A stretch of DNA of 64,000 bases from Xenorhabdus griffiniae. GTDB lineage: Bacteria > Pseudomonadota > Gammaproteobacteria > Enterobacterales > Enterobacteriaceae. Location of the stretch: assembly GCF_001028135.1 (NCBI RefSeq), contig NZ_LDNM01000049.1:1-64000 (forward strand). Direction: 5' to 3'. Position 1 is the first letter of the stretch; each line of letters opens with the position of its first letter. This document shows positions 30,010-38,916 of the stretch, piece by piece. The notes under the pieces were generated by a model. The model saw nothing but the letters and a program-made list of their open reading frames with translations. It was not told where the DNA came from and did no database searches. The position numbers were made by a program, and so were the translations under genes.

Positions 30010-31485
30010 ATGGCGGTGACGTCTACAGCTCAGGCTTGTAATTTGGTAATTTTTGGGGCGAAAGGAGACTTAGCACGCCGGAAATTAATGCCTTCCCTTT
30101 ACCAGTTGGAAAAAGCGGGTTATATCCATCCTGATACCCGAATTATCGGCGTCGGTCGAGCTGACTGGGATAAAACAGCCTACACCAAAGTCGTTGAAGA
30201 AGCATTGGTGACATTTATGTCCGAAAAACTGGATGCAGAATTGTGGAAGAAACTCCGTTCACGTCTGGAATTTTGTAATTTGGATGTAAATGAAACGGAG
30301 CATTTCAACGAATTAGCAAAAATAATTAATAAAGATGACTTACCCGCTATTCACTATTTTGCCATGCCTCCAAGTACATTTGGTGCCGTATGCCACGGAT
30401 TAGGTGCTGCGGAGCTGAATACGGAACCCAATCGTGTAGTGATGGAAAAACCGCTGGGAACCGATCTTGCTTCTTCCAGAGCGATTAATGATGAAGTTGC
30501 AAAATATTTCAATGAGAGCCAAATTTACCGTATTGACCATTATTTGGGGAAAGAAACGGTATTGAACTTATTAGCGCTGCGTTTTGCCAACTCGCTTTTC
30601 GTTAATAATTGGGATCATCGCACGATTGATCATGTACAAATTACCGTTGCTGAAGAAGTTGGTATCGAAGGGCGCTGGGGCTATTTCGATCAGGCAGGGC
30701 AGATGCGCGATATGATCCAAAATCATCTTCTGCAAATTCTGACTATGATTGCCATGTCACCACCGGCTGACCTGACAGCAGATCGTATTCGTGATGAAAA
30801 AGTAAAAGTGTTGCGTTCATTGCGTCGGATTAATCAGACCAATGTCAGGGAAAAAACGGTTCGCGGGCAATATACCGCAGGTTTTGTGCATGGTAAGAAA
30901 GTTCCCGGTTATCTGGAAGAAGAAGGGGCGAATAAAGCCAGTAAAACAGAAACTTTTGTGTCGATTCGTGTCGATATTGATGACTGGCGCTGGTCTGGGG
31001 TGCCTTTCTACCTGAGAACCGGAAAGCGGTTGCCGGCTAAGTGTTCTGAAGTTGTGGTCTATTTCAAAGAACCTTCCCTGAATCTGTTTGCTGAATCCTA
31101 CCAGCAGTTACCACAAAACAAATTGACAATTCGTTTGCAGCCAGATGAAGGCATTGATATTGAAGTGCTAAATAAAGCACCGGGGCTGGAACATAAACAC
31201 CGTTTGCAAACGACCAAGTTGGATCTGAGTTTCTCTGAAACATTTAATCAGACACACCTTGCTGATGCTTATGAAAGGTTATTGTTGGAAGCAATGCGCG
31301 GTATTCAGGCACTGTTTGTCCGTCGTGATGAAGTGGAAGAAGCCTGGAAATGGGTGGATTCCATTATCGATGCATGGGCGGCGGATAATGAACCACCAAA
31401 ACCTTATCAGGCCGGCACGTGGGGACCCGTGGCTTCTATCGCGCTGATTACACGTGATGGTCGTTCATGGAATGAGTTTGAATAA
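30010..31485 (+). CDS. zwf: Glucose-6-phosphate 1-dehydrogenase
   Basis: First enzyme of the pentose phosphate pathway, producing NADPH and 6-phosphogluconolactone. Starting at ATG 30010, preceded by GAGGAGA, gives 491 aa, identical in length to E. coli Zwf; an upstream TTG at 29995 is less likely. NADP-binding loop VIFGAKGDLARRKL is at residues 13-26, and the substrate/catalytic motif is RIDHYLGKE (about 178-186). Regulated by HexR from the adjacent operator; ends at a strong terminator. Confidence 0.97.
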   Translation: MAVTSTAQACNLVIFGAKGDLARRKLMPSLYQLEKAGYIHPDTRIIGVGRADWDKTAYTKVVEEALVTFMSEKLDAELWKKLRSRLEFCNLDVNETEHFNELAKIINKDDLPAIHYFAMPPSTFGAVCHGLGAAELNTEPNRVVMEKPLGTDLASSRAINDEVAKYFNESQIYRIDHYLGKETVLNLLALRFANSLFVNNWDHRTIDHVQITVAEEVGIEGRWGYFDQAGQMRDMIQNHLLQILTMIAMSPPADLTADRIRDEKVKVLRSLRRINQTNVREKTVRGQYTAGFVHGKKVPGYLEEEGANKASKTETFVSIRVDIDDWRWSGVPFYLRTGKRLPAKCSEVVVYFKEPSLNLFAESYQQLPQNKLTIRLQPDEGIDIEVLNKAPGLEHKHRLQTTKLDLSFSETFNQTHLADAYERLLLEAMRGIQALFVRRDEVEEAWKWVDSIIDAWAADNEPPKPYQAGTWGPVASIALITRDGRSWNEFE

Positions 31486-31530
31486 ACGGTGGTTTTTTTT
31501 AGTTTGTACTAAACGACTCATCAAAAGAAT

Positions 31531-31558
31531 GGCCGGACTTAATGTCCGGCCGGTTTTT
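31531..31558 (+). terminator. Rho-independent terminator after zwf
   Basis: GGCCGGAC (31531-31538) and GTCCGGCC (31544-31551) with a TTAAT loop, followed by GGTTTTT. Strong GC-rich stem. Confidence 0.92.
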
Positions 31559-31771
31559 GTGAAAATAATTCAAAATTTGATATCTGAATGATAAAATTAT
31601 AGTAAAAATAGCTACTTACTCCACTTTTTTTACTAAAAGTGAAGATTGGCTAACCAAATATAAATTATTGCTTTTTATTTGGTGCTATGATAGAAATACA
31701 TCATTACATTTTAATACGAGGGTTCTTAGTATATCACGCGGTAGTTATGTGTGATGAAAGAATAAAACATC

Positions 31772-31888
31772 ATGAATAGCGCCAAAAGCGTCAACATTCA
31801 ACATAGTAACAAAATTCAACGTTGTACCCATGTTTTTTTCCTTTCCACTATCTTATCCAGTGAGCACTACTGGTGCGGCGCCCTTTAG
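31772..31888 (+). CDS. Candidate leader peptide of the mdtJI operon (mdtU-like)
   Basis: A 38-codon ORF starts at ATG 31772 (MNSAKSVNIQHSNKIQRC) and ends at TAG 31886 after SSEHYWCGAL. It lies 166 bases before mdtJ within an otherwise empty 570-base region. GC-rich and palindromic sequence begins at its stop codon. In E. coli, mdtJI is preceded by a translated upstream ORF, mdtU, that couples spermidine level to expression. I cannot confirm sequence homology, so the call rests on position, size and the structured 3' context. No strong ribosome binding site is visible (GAAAGA about 10 bases upstream), which lowers confidence. Confidence 0.45.
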   Translation: MNSAKSVNIQHSNKIQRCTHVFFLSTILSSEHYWCGAL

Positions 31889-31903
31889 GGCCTTCTCCTG
31901 CTA

Positions 31904-31920
31904 ACCGGTTCTTCACCGGT
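31904..31920 (+). promoter_or_regulatory. Hairpin in the mdtJI leader
   Basis: ACCGGT (31904-31909) and ACCGGT (31915-31920) form a six-bp stem with loop TCTTC. With the GGCGCC and AGGGCC bases just upstream, it makes a structured segment between the candidate leader ORF and mdtJ. There is no T-tract, so it is more likely a regulatory or Rho-related structure than an intrinsic terminator. Confidence 0.5.
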
Positions 31921-32054
31921 AATTATCACTTGCCAAAATATTTCGCTAAAGGTCAGTTTGATTCTGATGTTGCATAATCGCATTTGCCGCCGACTTTGTG
32001 GGCATTTATAGCTTGATATCTTGGCATGCTTATTAGTATGTTCAGGAGAAAAAA

Positions 32055-32465
32055 ATGTTTTATTGGGTATTTCTTGTACTGGCGATTGTGACAGAAGTCA
32101 TTGGCACTCTGTCAATGAAACAAGCCAGCGTTTCAGGTGGTTTTACAGGCATGATTGTGATGTATACCATGATCACAACTTCTTATATTTTGCTGGCAAT
32201 CGCTGTGAAAAAAGTGTCATTGGGCGTGGCTTATGCACTTTGGGAAGGTATTGGGATCCTGTTTATTACCGCTTTTAGCGTAATGTGGTTTAACGAGTCG
32301 CTGTCATTGATGAAAATAAGTGGATTAGCATTGTTGATAGCTGGGATTGCTTTAATCAAGGTGGGGGAGAAAAAAACCAAAGCCCATGCTTCAAACAAGA
32401 CATCAAAACATAATCCATCAAGCTCACTAAACGGTATTTTGAACAAGCAAATCAAGGAGGCATGA
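32055..32465 (+). CDS. mdtJ: Spermidine export protein MdtJ
   Basis: Small multidrug resistance (SMR) family membrane protein; with MdtI it forms a heteromeric spermidine exporter. Four transmembrane segments cover residues 1-105 or so. The conserved membrane glutamate is Glu14 or so in [14 protein letters not shown], and [13 protein letters not shown]-type sequence ([19 protein letters not shown]) is present. Length is 136 aa against 121 in E. coli because of a longer basic, serine-rich cytoplasmic tail ([17 protein letters not shown]). The AGGAGA site precedes the ATG; mdtI follows after one base. Confidence 0.94.
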   Translation: MFYWVFLVLAIVTEVIGTLSMKQASVSGGFTGMIVMYTMITTSYILLAIAVKKVSLGVAYALWEGIGILFITAFSVMWFNESLSLMKISGLALLIAGIALIKVGEKKTKAHASNKTSKHNPSSSLNGILNKQIKEA

Positions 32466-32466
32466 T

Positions 32467-32799
32467 ATGCTAACTCAATTTGAATGGTGGCATGGTGCGT
32501 TCCTGGTCTTGGCCGTTGTTTTGGAAATTGTAGCAAATATTTTATTGAAATTATCCAATGGATTTCAGCGCTTCTGGATGGGTATTTTGTCTCTGGTTGC
32601 TGTTTTGGGCGCATTCAGTGCGTTGGCTCAGGCAGTGAAAGGGATTGAGCTTTCCATTGCTTATGCTTTATGGGGAGCATTCGGCATTATTGCTACCGTC
32701 GCCGCTGGCTGGGTAATGTTTAACCAAAGACTGAATTTTAAGGGATGGAGTGGTATTGTGCTGCTGTTGATTGGCATAATTATTATTAAAATGGCCTAA
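32467..32799 (+). CDS. mdtI: Spermidine export protein MdtI
   Basis: Second SMR subunit of the spermidine exporter. The 110 residues match E. coli MdtI (109 aa): [23 protein letters not shown] in TM1 with the conserved glutamate, [19 protein letters not shown] in the middle and a closing hydrophobic TM4. An AAGGAGG site lies in the end of mdtJ. The two genes form an operon behind the leader region and end at a long hairpin. Confidence 0.95.
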   Translation: MLTQFEWWHGAFLVLAVVLEIVANILLKLSNGFQRFWMGILSLVAVLGAFSALAQAVKGIELSIAYALWGAFGIIATVAAGWVMFNQRLNFKGWSGIVLLLIGIIIIKMA

Positions 32800-32834
32800 T
32801 TTCTACTCTCCATTCCTTAAATTTCATTTCTAAC

Positions 32835-32870
32835 ATGGCCTTGAATGAACAATAGCTCATTTAAGGCCAT
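32835..32870. terminator. Hairpin between convergent mdtI and yoaB
   Basis: ATGGCCTTGAATGA (32835-32848) and TCATTTAAGGCCAT (32857-32870) pair over 14 positions with one G-T wobble, followed by ATTTGTTTGAT on the plus strand. Probable bidirectional terminator. Confidence 0.75.
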
Positions 32871-32890
32871 ATTTGTTTGATAGATACAGA

Positions 32891-33235
32891 CTATAAAGCG
32901 GCAATAATTTTGATTTCGACTTTATACTTAGGGTCCATCAATGCTGCTTGAACAGTACAGCGGACTGGCGCACTTCCGGCAACAACCCATGCGTCCCACG
33001 CGGCATTCATGCCTGCAAAATCGGCTTTATCTGCCAGAAAAATTGTAGCATCCAAAATCTTGCTTTTATCTGAACCAAGGCGATGTAACAGGGTATCAAT
33101 GGCTGCCAGAGTATCGGCGGTTTGCTCTGTAATATTACCGTCCAGTTGTTCTGGCACACTGGTATAATAGATAGTGTCATTGTGAACGACCGCTTCTGAC
33201 CAGCGGGTATCTGGGTCAATGCGTTTAATAGTCAT
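32891..33235 (-). CDS. yoaB: RidA-family protein YoaB
   Basis: Rid/YjgF/YER057c superfamily protein of 114 aa, matching E. coli YoaB. RidA-type proteins hydrolyse reactive enamine/imine intermediates. The conserved arginine in PVRCTVQAALMDPKYKVEI (about residue 92) is the imine-binding Arg of active Rid proteins, so deaminase activity is plausible. It is divergent from yoaA, the same arrangement as in E. coli. Confidence 0.9.
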   Translation of the reverse strand: MTIKRIDPDTRWSEAVVHNDTIYYTSVPEQLDGNITEQTADTLAAIDTLLHRLGSDKSKILDATIFLADKADFAGMNAAWDAWVVAGSAPVRCTVQAALMDPKYKVEIKIIAAL

Positions 33236-33335
33236 TAAATCTCCTGTTAATTTATCCAGTTTTTTGCTGAATTGAGTAGTTATTACAACTCAGTATTGGC
33301 ATAATTCCGCCACATTTTATTGAAAGAGACTGTTT

Positions 33336-35255
33336 GTGTCAGACGATTTTGCGAAAAATGGCATACTAGCCAAAGCCATACCAGGTTTCAAGCCACGCGA
33401 TGCCCAGCGGGAAATGTCTTCGGCTATTACAATTGCGATTAAAAAACAGCAACAATTGGTCGTAGAAGCAGGAACGGGAACCGGTAAAACATTTGCTTAT
33501 TTAGTACCTGCTTTGCGCTCCGGTAAAAAAGTGATTATTTCTACGGGTTCTAAGGCATTACAGGATCAGCTTTACAATCGAGATCTACCCACTATCGTTG
33601 AGGCGTTAGGTTTTACCGGCAAGCTGGCGCTATTAAAAGGGCGTTCAAATTATTTATGCCTTGAACGCCTTGAGCAGCAGACGATCGGCAATTCCCAGTT
33701 AGACACTGAAATCTTGGCGGAAGTCATCAAATTGAAGCATTGGTCAGGCCATACAAAAGATGGTGATATCAGCACCTGCTACCAAGTGGCGGAAGATAGC
33801 ACTGTTTGGCCATTGGTCACGAGTACTAATGACAATTGTTTTGGCAGTGATTGCCCATGCTATCAGCAATGTTTCGTTCTGAAAGCCCGTCGAAAAGCAA
33901 TGGAAGCGGATGTGGTGATTGTTAACCATCATCTGTTTATGGCTGATATGATGGTTAAGGATACCGGTTTTGGTGAATTAATCCCGCAGGCTGATGTGAT
34001 GATTTTCGATGAGGCGCACCAGATCCCTGATATTGCCAGCCAATATTTTGGCCAGCAACTAAGCAGCCGCCAATTGATGGATTTATCGCGTGATATCATC
34101 ATGGCTTACCGTACTGAAGTGCGGGATCAGACACAATTGCAAAAAAGTGCAGATCGTCTCAGCCAAAGTGCACAAGATTTCCGTTTGTCATTGGGGGAAA
34201 ACAGCTATCGGGGTAATCTTCGTGAAGCCTTGCAACAGCAGCAAGTTCAGCGCACATTAGTGCGGTTGGATGATGCCCTTGAGCTGTGTTATGACGTGAT
34301 GAAACTCTCTTTGGGCCGTTCAACCATGCTGGATGCGGCTTTTGAACGGGCAACGGTGTATCGCAATCGTCTTAAGCGTCTGATTGATGTCAGCATACCT
34401 AATTACAGCTATTGGTTCGAAAGTTATGGGCGGCATTTTTTACTGGCTCTGACACCGTTATCTGTTGCCGACAAATTCAGTGAGATGCTCCGTGAACAAT
34501 CAGGTAGTTGGATTTTTACATCGGCAACATTGTCGGTCAATGAACAGCTAAATCATTTCACTGAACGTTTAGGGCTAAAACAGGCCCAGACATTACTCTT
34601 GTCTAGCTCCTTTGATTATCAGCGTCAAATGTTATTGTGTGTGCCGCGTCATTTGCCGTCACCGAACCAAAATGGTGGTGCAAAATGGCTGGCTCGTATG
34701 CTGAAACCATTAATTGAAAGCAATAAAGGGCGCTGTTTTTTCCTCTGTACTTCTCACCAAATGATGCGCAGTTTAGCGGAAGAGTTCCGTGCCAGTATGA
34801 CATTGCCAGTATTAGTGCAGGGTGAGACGAGCAAGTCACAACTGTTGGCACAATTTATCTCTGCGGGTAATGCATTGTTGGTGGCGACCGGCAGCTTTTG
34901 GGAAGGGGTGGATGTTCGCGGTGATGCATTGTCCTGCGTTATTATTGATAAATTGCCGTTCACTGCGCCGGATGATCCTTTGCTTAAGGCCCGTATTGAG
35001 GATTGTCAACTTAAGGGCGGGGATGCTTTTCACGAAGTCCAGCTTCCTGATGCCGTGATTGATTTGAAGCAGGGCGTTGGGCGTCTGATCCGTGATATTG
35101 ATGATTATGGCGTTGTGGTCATTTGTGATAATCGGCTGGTGATGCGTCCATACGGTGAGGTTTTTCTAAACAGCCTGCCCCCTGCTTCCCGTACCCGTGA
35201 TTTATCAAAAGCAATTGCGTTTCTGAACTCACGCCCACCGCGGTCTGGGGAATAA
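33336..35255 (+). CDS. yoaA: XPD/DinG-family DNA helicase YoaA
   Basis: Superfamily 2 iron-sulfur helicase that in E. coli pairs with the polymerase III chi subunit in repair of stalled forks. The start is GTG 33336. Length is 639 aa (E. coli 636). Walker A is EAGTGTGKTFAYL, the DEAH box is IFDEAHQIPD. Four cysteines in the CYQ...NCFGSDCPCYQQC region (about residues 148-188) supply the 4Fe-4S ligands. Motif VI is QGVGRLIRD. Followed by tsaB 77 bases later. Confidence 0.95.
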   Translation: MSDDFAKNGILAKAIPGFKPRDAQREMSSAITIAIKKQQQLVVEAGTGTGKTFAYLVPALRSGKKVIISTGSKALQDQLYNRDLPTIVEALGFTGKLALLKGRSNYLCLERLEQQTIGNSQLDTEILAEVIKLKHWSGHTKDGDISTCYQVAEDSTVWPLVTSTNDNCFGSDCPCYQQCFVLKARRKAMEADVVIVNHHLFMADMMVKDTGFGELIPQADVMIFDEAHQIPDIASQYFGQQLSSRQLMDLSRDIIMAYRTEVRDQTQLQKSADRLSQSAQDFRLSLGENSYRGNLREALQQQQVQRTLVRLDDALELCYDVMKLSLGRSTMLDAAFERATVYRNRLKRLIDVSIPNYSYWFESYGRHFLLALTPLSVADKFSEMLREQSGSWIFTSATLSVNEQLNHFTERLGLKQAQTLLLSSSFDYQRQMLLCVPRHLPSPNQNGGAKWLARMLKPLIESNKGRCFFLCTSHQMMRSLAEEFRASMTLPVLVQGETSKSQLLAQFISAGNALLVATGSFWEGVDVRGDALSCVIIDKLPFTAPDDPLLKARIEDCQLKGGDAFHEVQLPDAVIDLKQGVGRLIRDIDDYGVVVICDNRLVMRPYGEVFLNSLPPASRTRDLSKAIAFLNSRPPRSGE

Positions 35256-35332
35256 AATGTCGGGGCGATGATGTTGGGGCTATGGTAGTATAGCCCCTTA
35301 TTTTGGATCCTATATCTTGCCGGAGTTAAGGC

Positions 35333-36028
35333 ATGTCCACGCGAATTTTAGCTATTGATACTGCAACTGAAGCCTGTTCTGTTGCACTTTGGAATGAAGG
35401 TGCTATTGAAGCACAGTTTGAAATTTCCCCACGGGAGCACACGCAACGTATTTTGCCGATGGTTCAAGCGGTTTTATCAAAAGGTGGAGTAAACCTGCAA
35501 CAATTGGATGCGTTAGCGTTTGGTCGTGGACCGGGCAGTTTTACCGGTGTACGGATTGGTGTTGGCATCGCCCAAGGGCTGGCATTGGGCGCTGAATTAC
35601 CGATGATTGGTGTTTCTTCGCTGAAAACACTGGCGCAAGGGACTTTTCGCTTAACAGGAGCAACAAACGTTTTGGTTGCGATTGATGCGCGGATGGGGGA
35701 AGTTTACTGGGGACAATACACTCGTAATTCACAAGGTGAATGGCAGGGCGATGAAACGGAAGCAGTTTTGAAACCTGAGCAAGTGCAAGAAATTATGAAT
35801 TCCTTATCAGGCGAATGGGGAATTGCGGGAACGGGATGGGAAGCCTATCCTCAATTATTGGACTGCCACTTAATGCTGACAGCAGGCGATGTTATTTTAC
35901 CCCATGCGGAAGATATGCTGCCACTGGCCATTCAGATGTGGGACGCAGGGGAGGCGACAGCGGTTGAACACGCTGAACCTGTTTACTTACGTAATGAAGT
36001 GACATGGAAAAAATTGCCGGGCCGTTAA
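35333..36028 (+). CDS. tsaB: tRNA t6A biosynthesis protein TsaB
   Basis: ASKHA-fold partner of TsaD and TsaE, needed to make N6-threonylcarbamoyl-adenosine at A37 of ANN-decoding tRNAs. Length is 231 aa, the same as E. coli. The opening [16 protein letters not shown] and [22 protein letters not shown] (about 63-84) are diagnostic. Start ATG 35333 with GGAG site. Essential in E. coli. Cotranscription with yoaA and the following lipoprotein gene is likely, since spacing is short and no strong terminator intervenes. Confidence 0.95.
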   Translation: MSTRILAIDTATEACSVALWNEGAIEAQFEISPREHTQRILPMVQAVLSKGGVNLQQLDALAFGRGPGSFTGVRIGVGIAQGLALGAELPMIGVSSLKTLAQGTFRLTGATNVLVAIDARMGEVYWGQYTRNSQGEWQGDETEAVLKPEQVQEIMNSLSGEWGIAGTGWEAYPQLLDCHLMLTAGDVILPHAEDMLPLAIQMWDAGEATAVEHAEPVYLRNEVTWKKLPGR

Positions 36029-36162
36029 GGTCTTCTGCCTGGCGCAATAAAATTCATGCAACTTGCGGCAGAAAGCAGTGTCCATGAGTATAAAGGGCTA
36101 GAGTCTGACTAACCAGACGATGGATGGTTAGTCTAATAAGTTTTTTCTACGTTGGAGGCGTT

Positions 36163-36747
36163 ATGTTCAATGGAATATACTATCGAAGCATACTGCAAGC
36201 GGTGGCATTATTGGGAACCCTGGTACTTACGGGTTGTGTGTCAGTGCCTGATGTTATTAAAGGAACGACTAAAACACCAATGGAAAATCTGCTTTCTGTC
36301 AAGAATATGCCTGAGTTATACATTGGACATGAAGGGAGATTTGGCGGCAAAGTGCTGAGTGTCTTGAATGAAAAAAGCCAGACTCGATTAGAAATATCTG
36401 CCATGCCACTAGCAGGCAATGCTTCCCCTCGTATGGATACGCCTTCTTTGGGGCGAGTTTATGCCTACGTGAATACTTTTTTAGAACCCAGTGATTTTAA
36501 AGATCATTATGTGACTGTTGTAGGTTTGATTACTGGTCTTGAAAAAGGAAAAGTAGGCAATAGTCCGTACAATTACGTTGTGATGAATGCAACAGGAGTA
36601 AAACGTTGGTATGAATCTCAGCGAATGATTTTTCCCCCTGCTGTAGGAACTGATCTATGGAGCTATTATGGCAACCCTTATAATCCGTTTTGGCGCGGTT
36701 ATTCATCATTACAGCCTGTATCAGTTGAAACAATTTTAACTGAATAA
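36163..36747 (+). CDS. yeaY: Slp-family outer-membrane lipoprotein YeaY
   Basis: Member of the Slp family. The preferred start is ATG 36163, preceded by GGAGGC, giving 194 aa; the frame is open 13 codons further upstream. The lipobox is LVLTGC with the acylated cysteine about residue 25 and Val-Ser following. GHEGRFGGKVLSVLNEKSQTRLEI and KRWYESQ match E. coli YeaY. Position after tsaB and before fadD is the same as in E. coli, where yeaY is SigmaE-dependent. A rho-independent terminator follows after about 200 bases of AT-rich sequence. Confidence 0.9.
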   Translation: MFNGIYYRSILQAVALLGTLVLTGCVSVPDVIKGTTKTPMENLLSVKNMPELYIGHEGRFGGKVLSVLNEKSQTRLEISAMPLAGNASPRMDTPSLGRVYAYVNTFLEPSDFKDHYVTVVGLITGLEKGKVGNSPYNYVVMNATGVKRWYESQRMIFPPAVGTDLWSYYGNPYNPFWRGYSSLQPVSVETILTE

Positions 36748-36946
36748 ACCTCTTGCCAACCAAGTGGGATCTGGTGTGACATGAACTCCTGATAATCATC
36801 CTTTAACTGGTATGCCTTACTTATAGCTGTTTGGAATAATAGTAAGACTCCAAGCCAAAAATTATTAAATCAGTGTATAATTAGTTAATTATAAATCCAA
36901 GTGTTAATAATTTAACTAATTTATTGATAAATAATAAAAAATATTC

Positions 36947-36973
36947 AGGCGGCAAAAGCTGCCTTATTTTTTT
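36947..36973 (+). terminator. Rho-independent terminator downstream of yeaY
   Basis: AGGCGGC (36947-36953) and GCTGCCT (36958-36964) pair around AAAA with one G-T wobble and are followed by TATTTTTTTG. The 200 bases between the yeaY stop and this hairpin hold nothing else recognisable. Confidence 0.85.
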
Positions 36974-37035
36974 GCAGTCATTGATAGTATTAAATTAGTG
37001 ATGTGTATCGCCAACCTGAACATTGTTGCTTTGCA

Positions 37036-37052
37036 AACTGGTACGCTGAGTT
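37036..37052. promoter_or_regulatory. Candidate FadR operator upstream of fadD
   Basis: AACTGGTACGCTGAGTT fits the FadR consensus AACTGGTCNGACNNGTT at most positions and lies 80 bases before the fadD start, near the expected promoter, as in E. coli. Repression released by long-chain acyl-CoA is inferred from the family. Confidence 0.7.
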
Positions 37053-37131
37053 AATAATTTGTTAAATATACAAGTCAGGTTTGTCTTATGGTCAGTGGTT
37101 ACATCGCAATTAGATTTCAGGAGTATTCAAC

Positions 37132-38823
37132 TTGGAAAAAGTTTGGCTAAAACATTATCCGGCAGATGTTCCGGCAGAAATCGATCCCGATCGTTATTCG
37201 TCGTTGATTGAAATGTTTGAAAATGCTGTAGCGCGTTATGCCGATCAAGTCGCATTTATCAACATGGGCGAGGTAATGACTTTCCGTAAATTGGAAGAGC
37301 GTAGTCGTGCCTTTGCTGCCTATTTACAGAATGGCCTGGGGTTGAAACAAGGGGATCGCGTGGCATTGATGATGCCCAATTTGCTGCAATACCCTGTGGC
37401 ACTATTTGGTATCCTGCGTGCAGATATGGTTGTTGTCAATGTGAATCCGCTCTATACCCCACGTGAATTGGAACATCAGCTTAATGACAGTGGCACATCT
37501 GCCATTGTTATCGTTTCTAACTTTGCACATACCCTAGAAAAGATTGTCTTTAATACGCAAGTCAAGAACGTTATTTTGACGCGTATGGGTGACCAACTTT
37601 CACGTCCCAAAGGGACTCTTGTTGATTTCGTCGTTAAATACGTTAAGAGGCTCGTGCCTAAATATCACTTACCGGATGCTATTTCGTTCCGTAGTGCGAT
37701 TCATAAAGGCTATCGCATGCAGTATGTCAAACCGGATGTAAAAAACGAGGATTTGGCTTTTCTGCAATATACGGGGGGAACCACAGGTGTGGCAAAAGGT
37801 GCAATGCTGACTCATCGTAATATGCTGGCAAACCTCGAGCAGGCCAGAGCCTGTTATTCTCCGTTATTGAGGCCTGGGCAAGAGCTAGTGGTAACTGCAC
37901 TGCCGTTGTACCATATCTTTGCTTTAACGATAAATTGCCTGTTCTTTATTGAATTGGGGGGGCAAAATTTGTTGATTACCAACCCTCGTGATGTAAATGG
38001 CACAATCAAGGAACTGTCGCGTTATCATTTTACCGCACTATCAGGTGTTAACACATTATTCAATGCCTGGCTGAATAATGCGGAATTCCAGAAACTGAAT
38101 TTTTCCTCACTACGTTTATCTGTTGGTGGTGGCATGGCCGTACAACGAGTAGTGGCTGAAAAATGGCAAAACTTGACAGGTTGTCATCTGTTGGAAGGAT
38201 ATGGATTGACGGAGTGTTCCCCCCTAGTTTCAGCTAACCCGCATAACTTGACCTATTACAGTGGCAGTATTGGCTTTCCCATTGCTTCAACAGAAATCAA
38301 GCTGGTAGGGAATGATGGTAATGAAGTTTCACTGGGCGAAGCAGGTGAAATGTGGGTGCGGGGACCACAGGTAATGAAAGGTTACTGGGATCGCCCTGAT
38401 GCGACTGATGAGGTGTTGAAAGATGGCTGGTTGGCAACTGGGGATATTGCCAGCGTAGATGAAAAAGGCTTTTTACACATTGTTGACCGGAAAAAAGACA
38501 TGATCCTGGTTTCTGGATTTAATGTCTATCCAAATGAAGTAGAAGATGTTGTTTCTTCCCATCCTAAAGTGTTAGAGTCGGCAGCAGTGGGCGTTCCGAG
38601 TGAAAACTCAGGAGAAATTGTCAAAATATTTGTGGTACGCAAAGATCCCAGTTTGACTGAGGATGAACTTAAAACGCATTGCCGTCGTTACCTGACGGGA
38701 TATAAGGTGCCGAAGCTCATTGAATTTCGTGATGAATTACCAAAATCTAATGTCGGTAAAATTCTTCGCAGAGAACTTCGCAATGAAGAATTGGCAAAAG
38801 TGGATAATGCTGCTACAAATTGA
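37132..38823 (+). CDS. fadD: Long-chain fatty acid-CoA ligase
   Basis: Inner-membrane-associated AMP-forming acyl-CoA synthetase that activates exogenous fatty acids for beta-oxidation or lipid synthesis. Length is 563 aa (E. coli 561). The start is TTG at 37132, as in E. coli, after AGGAGTATTCAAC. The ATP/AMP signature [13 protein letters not shown] is near residue 213. The FACS motif spans [16 protein letters not shown] to [13 protein letters not shown] (about 430-470). The conserved C-terminal lysine is in [14 protein letters not shown]. Confidence 0.97.
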   Translation: MEKVWLKHYPADVPAEIDPDRYSSLIEMFENAVARYADQVAFINMGEVMTFRKLEERSRAFAAYLQNGLGLKQGDRVALMMPNLLQYPVALFGILRADMVVVNVNPLYTPRELEHQLNDSGTSAIVIVSNFAHTLEKIVFNTQVKNVILTRMGDQLSRPKGTLVDFVVKYVKRLVPKYHLPDAISFRSAIHKGYRMQYVKPDVKNEDLAFLQYTGGTTGVAKGAMLTHRNMLANLEQARACYSPLLRPGQELVVTALPLYHIFALTINCLFFIELGGQNLLITNPRDVNGTIKELSRYHFTALSGVNTLFNAWLNNAEFQKLNFSSLRLSVGGGMAVQRVVAEKWQNLTGCHLLEGYGLTECSPLVSANPHNLTYYSGSIGFPIASTEIKLVGNDGNEVSLGEAGEMWVRGPQVMKGYWDRPDATDEVLKDGWLATGDIASVDEKGFLHIVDRKKDMILVSGFNVYPNEVEDVVSSHPKVLESAAVGVPSENSGEIVKIFVVRKDPSLTEDELKTHCRRYLTGYKVPKLIEFRDELPKSNVGKILRRELRNEELAKVDNAATN

Positions 38824-38853
38824 GCCTATTTATTGCCATATCCCATTGCACAT

Positions 38854-38882
38854 CAACAACGCCGGTTTTACCGGCGTTGTTG
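38854..38882 (+). terminator. Hairpin between fadD and rnd
   Basis: CAACAACGCCGG (38854-38865) and CCGGCGTTGTTG (38871-38882) form a perfect 12-bp stem with loop TTTTA. E. coli also has a hairpin between fadD and rnd, followed there by a U-run important for rnd expression. Here no long T-run follows, so termination may be partial. Confidence 0.7.
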
Positions 38883-38916
38883 TGCATGTCTTATGAATGG
38901 TTAAGAGAATGATGTT

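Noticed and set aside
31930-32054. Guanidine riboswitch upstream of the SMR genes mdtJI
   Set aside because: Paired stem-loops with the ACGR loops expected of the guanidine-II type were not seen, and MdtJI exports spermidine rather than guanidinium.
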